A DNA stretch of 64,000 nt from Phycisphaerae bacterium (lineage in GTDB: Bacteria; Planctomycetota; Phycisphaerae; UBA1845; JAFGLZ01): positions 115,759-179,758 of the forward strand of contig JAFGLZ010000183.1 in NCBI GenBank assembly GCA_016927755.1, written 5' to 3'. Positions 28,004-37,068 of the stretch are shown piece after piece (within the stretch, counting starts at the first letter, position 1; each line of letters begins with the position of its first letter). The position numbers and the translations under genes were made by a program. The notes below the pieces were generated by a model that searched no databases, was not told the DNA's origin, and saw only the letters and a program-made list of their open reading frames with translations.

Positions 28004-28960
28004 TCAGGACTCGAACAGCTCACTGATGCTCGTGCGGTGGTGGATGTTGTGAATCGCCCGGGCGAACAACGGCGCCACCGACACGACCTTGATGTTCTTC
28101 GGCAACTGGCCCGTCCGTCCTTCAATGGTGTCCGTGATGACCAACTGTTTGATCGGGCTCGCCTGAATCCTCGCCGGGGCCTCGCCCGGTAGCAGACCGT
28201 GAGACACGGACGCAAACACCTCCGTCGCGCCTTCCTCCAAGAGCTTATGCGCCGTTGCCACGAGCGTCCCCCCGCTCGTCGCGAAATCGTCCACGATCAC
28301 ACAGGTCTTGCCCTGAACGTCGCCGATGATTCTGAGCACCTCCGCCTGTTCGTTGTGTCCGGTCCGGGTCTTCTCGCTCACGACATACTCGATCCCGAGG
28401 GCCCGCCCGAAACGCCGGGCCTGCTCGCCGAAGCCGACGTCCGGAGCCACGACCATCCAGTCCTGCGTCACCATCGGGCGGAAGTACTCGACGAAGACGG
28501 GCAGTGCATAAAGGTGGTCGACCGAGATACCGAAGAAGCCCTGGATCTGGGGAGCGTGCAGATCCATCGTCAAGACACGGTCGGCCCCGGTGGCCTCGAT
28601 GCAGTCCGCACAGACGCGAGCCCGGATGGAAACGCGCGGCTCGTCCTTCTTGTCCCCTTTGGCGTAGCTGAAAAACGGGATGACCGCCGTCACCTCCTTC
28701 GCCGAGGCGCGCCGAAGCGCGTCGATCCAGAACAGCAGCTCCATGAACTGATCGTTGACGGCCCCGCTGAGCGTCTGGACGACGTAGGTGTCGCGCCCAC
28801 GAACGTTCTCCAGGACGCGAACGAACGTGTTGCCCTCGCTGAAACGTTTGACCTCGCACCGTCCCGCCTCGATGTGCAGGAGCCTGCAAATCTCTGATGT
28901 CAGTATGGGACTGGCCGATCCCGCGAAAACGCGAAGGTCGTGGTGGTCCTTGCGATCCAT
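28004..28960 (-). CDS. prs: Ribose-phosphate pyrophosphokinase (PRPP synthetase)
   Basis: 318 residues, the usual length. It makes PRPP from ribose-5-phosphate and ATP. MDLHAPQIQGFF (about 130) and the PRPP-binding CVIVDDFATSGGTL (about 218) are canonical. The ATP-binding loop is altered: the common ARQDRK-x5-P-I-x-AK segment reads AKGDKK then VSIRAR here, and the later catalytic region reads EKTR. The start ATG has no good ribosome site; GGGGG lies about 10 bases upstream. The 273 bases to the radical SAM gene hold nothing I recognise. Confidence 0.88.
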   Translation of the reverse strand: MDRKDHHDLRVFAGSASPILTSEICRLLHIEAGRCEVKRFSEGNTFVRVLENVRGRDTYVVQTLSGAVNDQFMELLFWIDALRRASAKEVTAVIPFFSYAKGDKKDEPRVSIRARVCADCIEATGADRVLTMDLHAPQIQGFFGISVDHLYALPVFVEYFRPMVTQDWMVVAPDVGFGEQARRFGRALGIEYVVSEKTRTGHNEQAEVLRIIGDVQGKTCVIVDDFATSGGTLVATAHKLLEEGATEVFASVSHGLLPGEAPARIQASPIKQLVITDTIEGRTGQLPKNIKVVSVAPLFARAIHNIHHRTSISELFES

Positions 28961-29521
28961 GGAGGCAAACCCCCAGCGTTCGGTCTTCCACTTCGTCAGA
29001 CGGCAACGGGGGCATTCTCATTGTCCCACTTCGTTTTGTCAATTTCACCCGTCCTCGAGGGGCCCCCGCCGGGCGCGTTACGGATTCGGCGGGGTGTATC
29101 CAGGCCCGGAGGGCCGAAGGAATGTAGCCAGGGGTGCAGTCCGCCGCTTCGGCGGACCTATCCGACGCCGCCGCGGACGGAACCCCTGGTGCTCGTTTGC
29201 CCGGACCGACCAGCCCCGCCAGGGGCCACGGAAAACCCGGCTCGTGCCCCGGCGGGGTCTTCGCCTTGGTCTCGCTGCCCCCGCCCAGACTGTCATGCGC
29301 CCGGCCTTGCGCGGCGTGCCCGGCCCATGGGGCGGTAAGTTAAGCCAAGACCCGATAACGCCGAAGACACTGAAGATGACCTCGCGTGCCGCCTGTCAGC
29401 AGAACTGTTGGCGAATCGCGCGGCGAAGAGCCCTCGGCAAGATATTGCTGAAACACGACTTAAGAGATTCAGGGCCGGCACGGATCGAGACCGGGGCCCT
29501 GACGCCAAACGAGAGCACCGC
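28961..29521. other. Intergenic region with family D repeat
   Basis: 561 bases between the divergent starts of prs and the FAD oxidoreductase gene. A family D element occupies 29101-29235. The rest shows no gene, RNA or clear promoter. Confidence 0.7.
29101..29235. repeat. Family D nested-hairpin repeat, copy 2
   Basis: CAGGCCCGGAGGGCCGAAGG followed by the same outer stem (CCAGGGGT/ACCCCTGG) and inner hairpin GTCCGCCG-CTT-CGGCGGAC as copy 1 at 1863. The second inner arm has changed but remains GC-rich; CAGCCCCGCCAGGGGCCACGG follows as in copy 1. Confidence 0.75.
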
Positions 29522-30937
29522 ATGCCCGACAGTAGGGTCGCCATCATCGGTGGGGGGTATTCCGGCCTGGCCGCCGCCTACGAGCTGGCCAAGAACGGGC
29601 TGACACCCATCGTCTTCGAGGCCGGCCGGGCGCCAGGCGGACTGGCGGGGTCCGTCCGGCTCGGCAACACGCACATCGAGCGATACTACCATCACTGGTT
29701 CACCCACGACGATCATGTCCTCGACCTCGTCAAGGAACTAGGGCTGCAGCGTCATCTCGTCGTCCACGAGACCAACACGAGCAACTACCACGACAATCAG
29801 GTCTATCGACTCAGCTCCCCACTAGATGTCCTGCGATTCGGACCGCTACGATTGTCAGACCGGATGCGATTGGGGCGGATGGCCTTGAAGGGTCGATCGG
29901 TCAGGGACTACCGCCGGCTCGAAGGCAAGACCGCGCGGAAGTGGATCACGGAGATGGCCGGACCCACCGTGTACGACGTCGTCTGGCGCCCCCTGTTCGA
30001 GGGAAAGTTTGGGCCGTACGCCGACGAGGTCTCCGCCGTATGGTTCTGGAGCAAGCTCCAGACCCGCGGGCGTTCCCGATCGAAACGACAGCGCGAGCAA
30101 CTGGCCTACCTCGATGGCGGGTTCCAGCGACTAACCGACGCGCTGGTCGGCGCCGTCATCTCCAGAGGCGGACAGGTTCGCGTCTCGTGTCCGGTCAGCG
30201 AGATTCGAAGGCGCCATGGCCAGTGGGAGGTGGTCTCGGAAGGCGGGTGCGAGTCGTTCGATCAGATCCTGGTCACGACCCCCACGCCGATTGCCGCGGA
30301 AATCATCCCGGACCTGCCCGAGGCCTATCGCCACCGAACCAGGGCCATCCCCTACCTCGGGGTGACCGAGCTGATGCTGGTGCTGAACCGGCGGCTCTCG
30401 CCGACCTACTGGCTCAACGTCAATGACCCCGGCTATCCCTTTATCGGGGTGATCGAGCACACGAACTTCCAGCCGCCGGAGGCCTATGGCGGCCGACACG
30501 TCGTCTATCTGACGAAATACCGGGACGCCGGCCATGAGGCCGCGACGATGGATCAGGCCTCCCTGATCAAGACATGGTTGTCACAGGTCCAGCGGATGTT
30601 CCCGACCTTCGAGGAGAGCTGGGTGCGGCATGCCCAGGTATGGAAGGACGCCTACGCACAGCCGGTCGTTCGCGCCGGTTGCGAGTCTCAGATCCCCCCG
30701 GCCGAAACCCCCCTTCCGGGCATCTGGATGTGCTCGATGGCACAGGTCTATCCCGAGGACCGGGGGACGAACTACGCCATCCAACAAGGGCGTCGGACCG
30801 CCCGAGGGGTCCTGGAGGCCATCGAGCGGCCCGAGCGCCGCCCACAAGCGGTGCGCATCGCCTGCACGACCCCGATCGAGCAGGCCGCCGGCCCGGCCGA
30901 GCCGATACCCGCCTTTCGTGGCCTATCTCCTGCTTAG
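29522..30937 (+). CDS. FAD-dependent oxidoreductase (protoporphyrinogen oxidase/UDP-galactopyranose mutase-like)
   Basis: 471 residues. The N-terminal dinucleotide motif VAIIGGGYSGLAAAYELAKNG-type (GGGYSG at 9-14) and FEAGRAPGGLAGS are typical of the FAD amine-oxidase superfamily. Middle segments such as KFGPYADEVSAVWFW resemble the branch of protoporphyrinogen-oxidase-like proteins found in glycan and lipid clusters, from memory. Substrate unknown. The frame is open upstream, but the Rossmann motif starts at the ATG at 29522. A strong terminator hairpin follows at 30996. Confidence 0.82.
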   Translation: MPDSRVAIIGGGYSGLAAAYELAKNGLTPIVFEAGRAPGGLAGSVRLGNTHIERYYHHWFTHDDHVLDLVKELGLQRHLVVHETNTSNYHDNQVYRLSSPLDVLRFGPLRLSDRMRLGRMALKGRSVRDYRRLEGKTARKWITEMAGPTVYDVVWRPLFEGKFGPYADEVSAVWFWSKLQTRGRSRSKRQREQLAYLDGGFQRLTDALVGAVISRGGQVRVSCPVSEIRRRHGQWEVVSEGGCESFDQILVTTPTPIAAEIIPDLPEAYRHRTRAIPYLGVTELMLVLNRRLSPTYWLNVNDPGYPFIGVIEHTNFQPPEAYGGRHVVYLTKYRDAGHEAATMDQASLIKTWLSQVQRMFPTFEESWVRHAQVWKDAYAQPVVRAGCESQIPPAETPLPGIWMCSMAQVYPEDRGTNYAIQQGRRTARGVLEAIERPERRPQAVRIACTTPIEQAAGPAEPIPAFRGLSPA

Positions 30938-30995
30938 ACGCTTCTGGATTAACCGATCCTCGTTTCCGGCCGGATCGGGCAAGTGTCGAAAAGAC

Positions 30996-31034
30996 AAGAC
31001 CCACGGCATCATCCTTGATGATGCCGTGGGTCTT
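30996..31034. terminator. Bidirectional-type intrinsic terminator
   Basis: A 17-bp perfect stem (30996-31012 with 31018-31034) and loop CCTTG. A short T run (TCTTTGGTTT) follows on the plus strand; on the minus strand the trailing run is weaker (TTGTCTTTTC). It probably ends transcription from the FAD oxidoreductase gene, and perhaps also from the minus-strand small secreted protein genes. Confidence 0.8.
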
Positions 31035-31104
31035 TGGTTTCGTGATTGCCCCTGCCTCTCGCGCCGCTAGGCCGCGAGTCCTCGCCCGCCCCCCCCTTCA
31101 AAGC

Positions 31105-31371
31105 CTATTGCGTGGTTCCGGTGAGTCCGCCCCATGGCGAGCCACAGAGGAAGGGGATCGTGCAGGAAGGATCCCGGTCGTAATTCGGGGCTTCGACAAC
31201 CGGCCAGACCACCGAGAACCAGTCCGCTGGCGAGCAGTCGAGAACCGTCCCGCAGGGATTGAGAGCCAGCAGCGTGGTCTCCATGCACGTGGACGACGAA
31301 AACGTCGTGGCGATCAGCGGGGCAACGATGAGTAGCATGACCGCGATGCGGTGCTTGCGTTCTTGAGACAT
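31105..31371 (-). CDS. Small secreted Cys-containing protein, member 1
   Basis: 88 residues from the ATG with GGAGG upstream. A hydrophobic signal (IAVMLLIVAPLIATTF) is followed by a mature part with five Cys, including NPCGTVLDCSPADWF and DPSCTIPFLCG. I recognise no characterised family; the gene downstream of a stronger similar gene suggests a pair of related secreted proteins (see 31470). The Cys pattern suggests disulfides or a surface-exposed role. Small proteins with such motifs recur in planctomycete genomes from memory only. Confidence 0.6.
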   Translation of the reverse strand: MSQERKHRIAVMLLIVAPLIATTFSSSTCMETTLLALNPCGTVLDCSPADWFSVVWPVVEAPNYDRDPSCTIPFLCGSPWGGLTGTTQ

Positions 31372-31469
31372 ACCATCCTCCATCCTTGATCGCGGCGGCC
31401 AGGCCGCCGGGGCAATACAGGCTAAAGACGCCGCTCCTCCTTGAGCCGTCGAGCCTTGGATACCAGGAT

Positions 31470-31727
31470 CTACAACAGATCCGCCAGCGAACTGGTGCTA
31501 CTGCTGGAACTCGACGTGCTGTCCGAACTGACGTTGGCGCAGTCGAGCAGCAGATCCTTCCCGCTGAATAGCGTGTCCGTATCACACGTCAGGAACCAGG
31601 TGTAGTTCAGGGCGGTTTGAAACTGCTGTCCCGCGAAGATGGCACAGTTCTGCGCGATCATCATGACCATCCCGCCGGCGAAAAGCATGGCCAAGAGTTT
31701 CAGCCGAAATCGTCGGCGAACACTCAT
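31470..31727 (-). CDS. Small secreted Cys/Ser-rich protein, member 2
   Basis: 85 residues. GAGGAGG precedes the ATG by six bases, a strong ribosome site. A Lys/Arg-rich start (MSVRRRFRLK) leads into a hydrophobic signal (LLAMLFAGGMVMMIA), then a short mature region with Cys at NCAIF, LTCDTD and LDCANV and a serine tail (DSTSSSSSSTSSL). The arrangement signal-Cys-ALN-Cys resembles member 1, 98 bases downstream, so the two may be diverged duplicates. Function unknown. Confidence 0.6.
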   Translation of the reverse strand: MSVRRRFRLKLLAMLFAGGMVMMIAQNCAIFAGQQFQTALNYTWFLTCDTDTLFSGKDLLLDCANVSSDSTSSSSSSTSSLADLL

Positions 31728-32292
31728 ACGGTCCTCCTCTCCAAACGAACGACAGACGGATTGCCAAAGGCGAGTGTCTCCCCCCGGTCCGCGCCGCGTA
31801 AGAGGGGCACTCAAAGAATATTATCGGCTGGCAACCGGGAATCAACATGTCAAAAAATCCCTTTCCGCCACTCCTCCCCGGGCGCCCGCAACCACTGGCA
31901 TAACTAGCTGTCAGCAGAGACTTTATAGAATGAGTCCTGCGAGCGCAGATTCCGATAAATCTTTAGCCTGAAGGAAGTTAGATCGGCATGTCGTGTGTTA
32001 TCGGACCCATGTTGCGCGGCAATCGCTGTGTTGGCGCCATCAAGCGACTGCCTCGTCACTTCCGCACTGGCCCGGAGACGCCGAAGAGGGCGCGTCGTGC
32101 CGAGCCGAAATCATCACGCGAGAAGACGGCTCAGCAGGAACCTCGCCCTGCCAGCAAACCCGCAATTCCAGCCGCATCCCGTTACCAGCCCCCCACGCAA
32201 AGGGCCCGACGCTGCCCGAAGGCTTGATCCCCACACGACTAAGCGATATGGTAGCCTGGCTGTTTTTACGCTCGGTTAAGACGGAGAGAATC
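31728..32292. other. Intergenic region upstream of transketolase
   Basis: 565 bases between divergent genes. A weakly AT-rich stretch (31815-31980) presumably holds promoters; TTTATA near 31921 is one candidate -10 but lacks a convincing partner. An open frame of 79 codons (31988-32227) is basic, of biased composition and was not accepted as a gene. Confidence 0.5.
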
Positions 32293-34236
32293 ATGACCCT
32301 AGCTAGCACCGTAAACGCCAAGGCGATCGAACTCGGCAAGCACGTGATCACGATGACCACCAAGGCGGGCTCCGGACACCCATCGAGCGGACTGTCCTTG
32401 GCCCACATCGTCATCATGCTGATGGAAAAGCGGATGAGGTATGACCCGAAGAACCCCTCCAATCCCGCCAGCGACCGCCTCGTACTCAGCGAAGGGCACG
32501 CCGTGCCGATCGTCTACGCCGTCTACGCCGACGTCGGCGGCGTCGCCGGAAAGGACCCGAGCCAACTGAAGAAGGTCACCCTCGACGACCTGAACGACCT
32601 GCGCGAGCTCGACAGCGTCCTGGACGGACACCCCAACCCCGCCGAGGGCTTCCCCTTCTTCGACGCGGCAACCGGGTCCCTCGGACAGGGCCTCTCGGTG
32701 GCGGCGGGGCTTGCGCTGGCAGCGCGGCTCCGCGGCACGGATCGGCGGATCTTCACCATCATCGGCGACGGCGAGTCGCGCGAGGGCCAAATCTGGGAGG
32801 CCGCCGACTTCATCGTCGACCGAAAGCTCACCAACGTCTGCGCGATCTTCAACTGCAACGGCCAAGGTCAGGCCGACGTCGTCTCCCACCAGCAGTCCGC
32901 CGAGGTCCTCACCGCCAAGCTCAAGGCGTTCGGGTGGAAGGTTCGCGCCATCGACGGGCACGACGTCAAGGCCATCGGCTCGGCCCTGAACCTGGTCGGC
33001 AAGGGCGGCCAGCCCGTGGCCATCGTGGCGAAGACCGTCAAGGGCTGGGGCACGGCCTCACTGCAGGGCAAGGGCAACCACGGCAAGCCCCTCAAGGAGT
33101 CGGAAGTGCCCGGCGCACTGGCGGACCTCGACGCGATGTACGATAAGCTCGGCGTGCCGCGCGGGTCGTCGGGCGGACTGAGAATCCATAAGCCCAAAGG
33201 CGAGGTCCCCCCGCTGCCCAGCGGCGAGATCCGACTGCCGTCGTTCGATGAGGCGATGGCCGAGGCCGGCCTCGCCGACGCCGTGGCCAAGAACAAGCTG
33301 GCCACCCGACGCGCCTTCGGCGCGGCCCTGCTCGCCCTCGGCAAGGCCGACGAACGCGTCGTCTCGCTCGACGGCGACGTCAGCAACTCGACCTTCGCCG
33401 AATACTTCGCCAAGAAACTCCCCGACCGATTCTTCGAGTGCAAGATCGCCGAGCAGAACATGATCTCCGCCGCCGCGGGACTGGCCGCGGCCGGCTACAT
33501 CCCCTTCGCCAGCAGCTTCGCCAAGTTCCTGTCCCGCGGATACGACCAGATCGAAATGGCCAATATCACCCGGGCGAATATCAAAATCGTCGGCTCGCAC
33601 GCCGGCGTCTCGCTGGCGGCGGACGGCCCCAGCCAGATGGGACTCGTCGACGTCACGTACTTCCGTAGCTTCGGCACCGCCGACGATGGTCGGGGCCGAC
33701 CGGCATGCGTGTCCTTCCAGCCCGCCGACGCCGTGGCCGCCTATCACCTGACCGGACTCATGGCCAACGTCACCGGCATGTGCTACATGCGAACCCATCG
33801 ACCCGACGTGGCCCTCCTGTACGACAAGAACGCCAGCTTCGAGGTCGGCGGATCCAGCGTGCTACGCCAAGGCGACGCGCTGACGATCGTCAGCAGCGGC
33901 TACATGATCTCCGTGGTGCTTAAGGCCACCGAGGCCCTCGCCGGTGAAGGCATTCAGTGCACCGTCGTCGACGCATACAGCCTCCCGATGAACGCCCAGC
34001 CCGTCCTCGCCGCCGGGGCCAAGACCGGCGGAAAGATCCTCACCGTCGAGGACAACTACGGCGGCGGCCTGGGCGGCGCCGTCGCCGAGGCGGCCGCGAT
34101 CACCGGCAAGTGCACCGTTCAGATAATGACGTGCAAGCGGATCCCCAAATCGGGCAACAGCCCCGAGGACGTCCTGTCGCTCGTCGGCCTGACCGCCGGA
34201 GACATCGCCGCACGCGTTAAGGACATCCTGAAGTAG
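32293..34236 (+). CDS. tkt: Transketolase
   Basis: 647 residues. Thiamine-diphosphate enzyme of the pentose phosphate pathway, exchanging two-carbon units between sugar phosphates. AGSGHPSSGLSLA near 27-40 carries the catalytic His region and GDGESREGQIWEAADF the thiamine motif (about 158). The pyrimidine and C-terminal domains follow (ECKIAEQNM, then GGSSVLRQGDALTIVSSGYM). The ATG at 32293 is preferred; the frame is open upstream. Length matches bacterial transketolases. The ribose-5-phosphate pool it feeds links to the PRPP synthetase at 28004. Confidence 0.93.
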   Translation: MTLASTVNAKAIELGKHVITMTTKAGSGHPSSGLSLAHIVIMLMEKRMRYDPKNPSNPASDRLVLSEGHAVPIVYAVYADVGGVAGKDPSQLKKVTLDDLNDLRELDSVLDGHPNPAEGFPFFDAATGSLGQGLSVAAGLALAARLRGTDRRIFTIIGDGESREGQIWEAADFIVDRKLTNVCAIFNCNGQGQADVVSHQQSAEVLTAKLKAFGWKVRAIDGHDVKAIGSALNLVGKGGQPVAIVAKTVKGWGTASLQGKGNHGKPLKESEVPGALADLDAMYDKLGVPRGSSGGLRIHKPKGEVPPLPSGEIRLPSFDEAMAEAGLADAVAKNKLATRRAFGAALLALGKADERVVSLDGDVSNSTFAEYFAKKLPDRFFECKIAEQNMISAAAGLAAAGYIPFASSFAKFLSRGYDQIEMANITRANIKIVGSHAGVSLAADGPSQMGLVDVTYFRSFGTADDGRGRPACVSFQPADAVAAYHLTGLMANVTGMCYMRTHRPDVALLYDKNASFEVGGSSVLRQGDALTIVSSGYMISVVLKATEALAGEGIQCTVVDAYSLPMNAQPVLAAGAKTGGKILTVEDNYGGGLGGAVAEAAAITGKCTVQIMTCKRIPKSGNSPEDVLSLVGLTAGDIAARVKDILK

Positions 34237-34283
34237 TCAATGCTCGACCGCTTGCAGTGATGGTCGAACAGAATACAAGCAGT

Positions 34284-34365
34284 GGGTGGCCCACCTCTTC
34301 AGAGGTGGGGGACGCGAATTCCAACGGGAATCCGCGCCCCCCACGGCTGAAGCCATGGGCCACCC
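34284..34365. repeat. Family A palindromic repeat, complete 82-bp copy
   Basis: Begins GGGTGGCCCACCTCTTCAGA and ends GCTGAAGCCATGGGCCACCC, so the two ends are an inverted repeat and each arm has an inner hairpin. The DNA before it (CGCTTGCAGTGATGGTCGAA) still resembles the family C left flank; no matching right end is seen. It lies between transketolase and an EamA gene. Confidence 0.8.
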
Positions 34366-34439
34366 ATCAATAAAGATCCGCCAAGAAGACGCTGTTCGCT
34401 TCTTCGTGCGGAAGAGGTTGATCTTCGGAGGCGATCGAT

Positions 34440-34868
34440 ATGGCCACATGGTTCTACTTCGCGCTGACCATCCTGGGCTGGGGGATGGGCCTGTTCCTGA
34501 TGAAGATCGCCTCGAAGTACATCGACAATTGGACCGCGGTGGTCTTCAACCTGCCCGGCTACCTCCTGGTGGGTCTCCTGCTCGTGCCCAAGGTCAAGTG
34601 GTCGCAGTTCACCTGGACCACGGGCCACACGGTCGCCATCATCGTCGGGGCCTGCTACGTGATCGCCAACTGGGGCTTCTATCGCGCGGCCGAGACGGCT
34701 CAGATCTCCGTGCTGACCCCGATGACGGCACTGTATATGACCATCCCGATCCTCCTCGGATTCGTGCTGCTCGGCGAGCGACCGACCCCGATCCAATGCT
34801 GCGGCATGGTCCTGGCCGTGGTGGCGATGATCATGCTGGCCTGGCCCAGTCAAGCCAGCGCCGTGTAA
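34440..34868 (+). CDS. Small EamA-type membrane transporter
   Basis: 142 residues with four or five membrane helices. The stretch ANWGFYRAAETAQISVLTPMTALYM and LGFVLLGERPTPIQ carry the EamA signature, in one unit instead of the usual two, so it likely acts as a dimer, like small multidrug-resistance proteins. Substrate unknown. GGAGG is about 9 bases before the ATG. It is followed 94 bases later by a GPH-type symporter gene. Confidence 0.8.
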   Translation: MATWFYFALTILGWGMGLFLMKIASKYIDNWTAVVFNLPGYLLVGLLLVPKVKWSQFTWTTGHTVAIIVGACYVIANWGFYRAAETAQISVLTPMTALYMTIPILLGFVLLGERPTPIQCCGMVLAVVAMIMLAWPSQASAV

Positions 34869-34962
34869 CCCGCCTTGCTATTGCGACGCCTTGCCGCTAT
34901 CTGTGAGCCAAGGCTGTTCGGCACGTCCCTTACCTGCGGCGATCACGGAGTCGCGATTCGGC

Positions 34963-36390
34963 ATGATCGGCGAACCGAGCCCAGAGGCATCCGCCAGCAC
35001 CGCCGCATCCTCCCCCCTGAGGCACGCGCTGGAAGACACGAGCAGGCTCCCCCTCGGAACCAAGCTCAGCTACGGCATCTCGACGTTCGGCAACGGACTC
35101 TTCGAGTTCTCGCTGATGCTGTACCTCTTCTCCTTCTACACCGACATTATGAAGGTCCCCGCCCAGACCGTCGGGCTCGTCGTCTCCATCGCCATCCTCG
35201 TCGACGCCCTCACGGACATCCCGATGGGATGGCTCTCGGACCGAACCCGAACTCGGTGGGGACGACGCCGGCCGTACATCATCCTGAGCGCGTGCTTCTA
35301 CGGCCCAGCGTTCTTCCTCATGTTCACCCCGCCCACCGGCGCGGGCGGACTCTACCTCTTCCTGACCGCGACCGCCTTCTATCTCGGCGCGACCGTCTAC
35401 CTGGTGCCCTACAACGGACTGGGCACCGAGCTGACCCTCGACCACCACGAACGAACGTCGCTCATGGCCTACCGGCAGGCCTTCTACATCATCGGGCTCG
35501 TGTGCGGAGCCGGCGTCAAGGTCGTGGCCCTGAAGTTCGCCGACGAACGGACCGGCTTTGCGATCGCCACCGGCTTCTGCGGCGTCGTGATGACGCTCAC
35601 GATGCTCGAGACCGTCCGTGGCACGTCCGAGCGCCCGGAATTCAGCCAGGCCCGAACCGCCACGCCGCGACCACGCTTCGGCGAGATGATCCGGAACCGC
35701 CCGTTCATGATCATCCTCCGCACCTTCGTCATCTACAACGTGGGCATCCTCTTCCCCGTCGTCATCGGACAGCAGGTGGCCACGCACTGGCTCCAGGCCG
35801 AGCACGTCTTCCCATATGCCGTGATGGTCTTCCTCTTCTGCGGCGCAGTGGCCGTGCCGGTCTGGACCGCCATCTCCCGCCGGATCGACAAACGCCCGAC
35901 GCTCATCCTGGCCCTCCTGCTCGCCGCCGTGGCGATGCTGCCGATGCTCCTGCTGACGCCCGAGCGCGTGTGGCTGTTCGTCATCCTCCTCGGCGTGATG
36001 GGCGTCGCGTTCGGCGGATTCATGACGCTGCCCTACTCCATCATCGGCGACACCGTCGACTACGACGGATACATGACCGGACGCCGCCGGGAGGGGTTCT
36101 ACTGGGGCACCGCCGAGTTCTGCCGGAAGATCAGCGGCGCAGTCGCCTTCGCCGTCATCGGCCATACGCTGGGCCGGCTGGGGTACGAGGAAGGGGCCGT
36201 CCAGCAGTCGACCCAGACGCTGACCGGACTGAAGATCCTCTTCATCGGAGCGCCGATGGTCCTGTTCGCCCTGGCAGCGGTGTCCTTCTGGTCCTACCCG
36301 CTGACGAAGGAACGACACGACGAGATGTACCGTCAGATGAAGGCAGCGGACCGCACGATCGCCGACCACGACGCGCCGTTCAACCGCTGA
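34963..36390 (+). CDS. Glycoside-pentoside-hexuronide (GPH) type sugar:cation symporter
   Basis: 475 residues with about 12 membrane helices. DALTDIPMGWLSDRTRTRWG followed by RRRPYI is the loop 2-3 signature of GPH symporters (MelB family), and GDTVDYDGYMTGRRREG near 360 is a second conserved loop. It probably imports oligosaccharides or glycosides by cation symport. The ATG at 34963 is preferred; a TTG 72 bases upstream adds a non-conserved tail. It fits the exported glycosidases encoded in the window, but no close operon partner is seen. Confidence 0.85.
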   Translation: MIGEPSPEASASTAASSPLRHALEDTSRLPLGTKLSYGISTFGNGLFEFSLMLYLFSFYTDIMKVPAQTVGLVVSIAILVDALTDIPMGWLSDRTRTRWGRRRPYIILSACFYGPAFFLMFTPPTGAGGLYLFLTATAFYLGATVYLVPYNGLGTELTLDHHERTSLMAYRQAFYIIGLVCGAGVKVVALKFADERTGFAIATGFCGVVMTLTMLETVRGTSERPEFSQARTATPRPRFGEMIRNRPFMIILRTFVIYNVGILFPVVIGQQVATHWLQAEHVFPYAVMVFLFCGAVAVPVWTAISRRIDKRPTLILALLLAAVAMLPMLLLTPERVWLFVILLGVMGVAFGGFMTLPYSIIGDTVDYDGYMTGRRREGFYWGTAEFCRKISGAVAFAVIGHTLGRLGYEEGAVQQSTQTLTGLKILFIGAPMVLFALAAVSFWSYPLTKERHDEMYRQMKAADRTIADHDAPFNR

Positions 36391-36400
36391 TGCCGGAAGC

Positions 36401-36793
36401 TTAGCCCCCAGCGCCCCTCACTGCCCAGGCATCGACCTCCACGAGCATGCCCCCGAACAGAGCCGTCTCCACGCACGTGCGGCATGGCAGCGGCTCGCTG
36501 AAGTAGGTCCGGTAGACCTCGTTGAAGGCGTTGAAGTTCTTGATGTCGGAAAGAAAGACGCCGACCTTGACGCAGTCGTCCATCGTCGCGCCCGCCGCGG
36601 CCAGGGCGTTCTTGACGTTGTCCAGCGTGATCTTGGCCTGCTCCTGGATGCCCTCCCCGATGACCTTCATCCCGTCCGGGTCGATCGGCCCCTGCCCCGA
36701 CACGATGATCAGGTCCCCGACGGTTAGCGCGACGGAGTACGGGCCCTTGTAGTTCTTCCACGCTTCCGGAGTGTGCGGCTGCTTCTTGGCCAT
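36401..36793 (-). CDS. RidA family protein
   Basis: 130 residues. RidA (YjgF) proteins remove reactive enamine or imine intermediates. The motif SGQGPIDPDGM and the C-terminal region PLPCRTCVETALFGGMLVEVDAWA match the family, although the usual arginine of true RidA enamine deaminases is displaced (CRTCVE in place of R-x-x-V). The ATG at 36793 has GGAG ten bases upstream. It lies convergent to the symporter gene with only ten bases between them. Confidence 0.87.
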   Translation of the reverse strand: MAKKQPHTPEAWKNYKGPYSVALTVGDLIIVSGQGPIDPDGMKVIGEGIQEQAKITLDNVKNALAAAGATMDDCVKVGVFLSDIKNFNAFNEVYRTYFSEPLPCRTCVETALFGGMLVEVDAWAVRGAGG

Positions 36794-36828
36794 GGGTGGG
36801 GTCTCCTTGATTACCCGTGTGCTCGCTC

Positions 36829-36888
36829 TAGTGATCTCACGCTCCAACGCCGGCAGCGCTCGCGCCGGCGCCCGTCTCTACCGCCGGC
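36829..36888. repeat. 60-bp direct repeat, copy 1
   Basis: TAGTGATCTCACGCTCCAAC through CGCCCGTCTCTACCGCCGGC is repeated base for base at 37009-37068, exactly 180 bases further on. It contains the hairpin CGCCGGC-N9-GCCGGCG. Copy 2 includes the stop codon and last codons of the creatininase gene. Confidence 0.9.
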
Positions 36889-37010
36889 GGGTGGCCCATG
36901 GCTTTAGCCGTGGGGGACGCGAATCTCCGATCGAATTCGTGCCGGCCACCTCTCAAGAGGTGGGCCACCCAAGGTTCGCTAGCTGCCCAAACATTCTTGC
37001 AGGCAGCTTA
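36889..37010. repeat. Family C/A element, truncated, inverted
   Basis: On the minus strand it begins TAAGCTGCCTGCAAGAATG, the left inverted end of family C, and runs through an A-type core to GGGCCACCC at 36889, where it stops next to the first 60-bp repeat. The other inverted end is missing. It is inverted relative to the copy at 37950-38121. Confidence 0.75.
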
Positions 37011-37068
37011 GTGATCTCACGCTCCAACGCCGGCAGCGCTCGCGCCGGCGCCCGTCTCTACCGCCGGC
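37009..37068. repeat. 60-bp direct repeat, copy 2
   Basis: Perfect copy of 36829-36888. It covers the 3' end of the creatininase gene, including the stop codon at 37058-37060, and its GC-rich hairpin may be the terminator of that gene. Confidence 0.9.

Noticed and set aside
31988..32227. 79-codon basic frame upstream of transketolase
   Set aside because: Composition is Arg/Pro/Ala-biased as in random GC-rich DNA, no motif, though a GGAAG lies upstream. Too weak.
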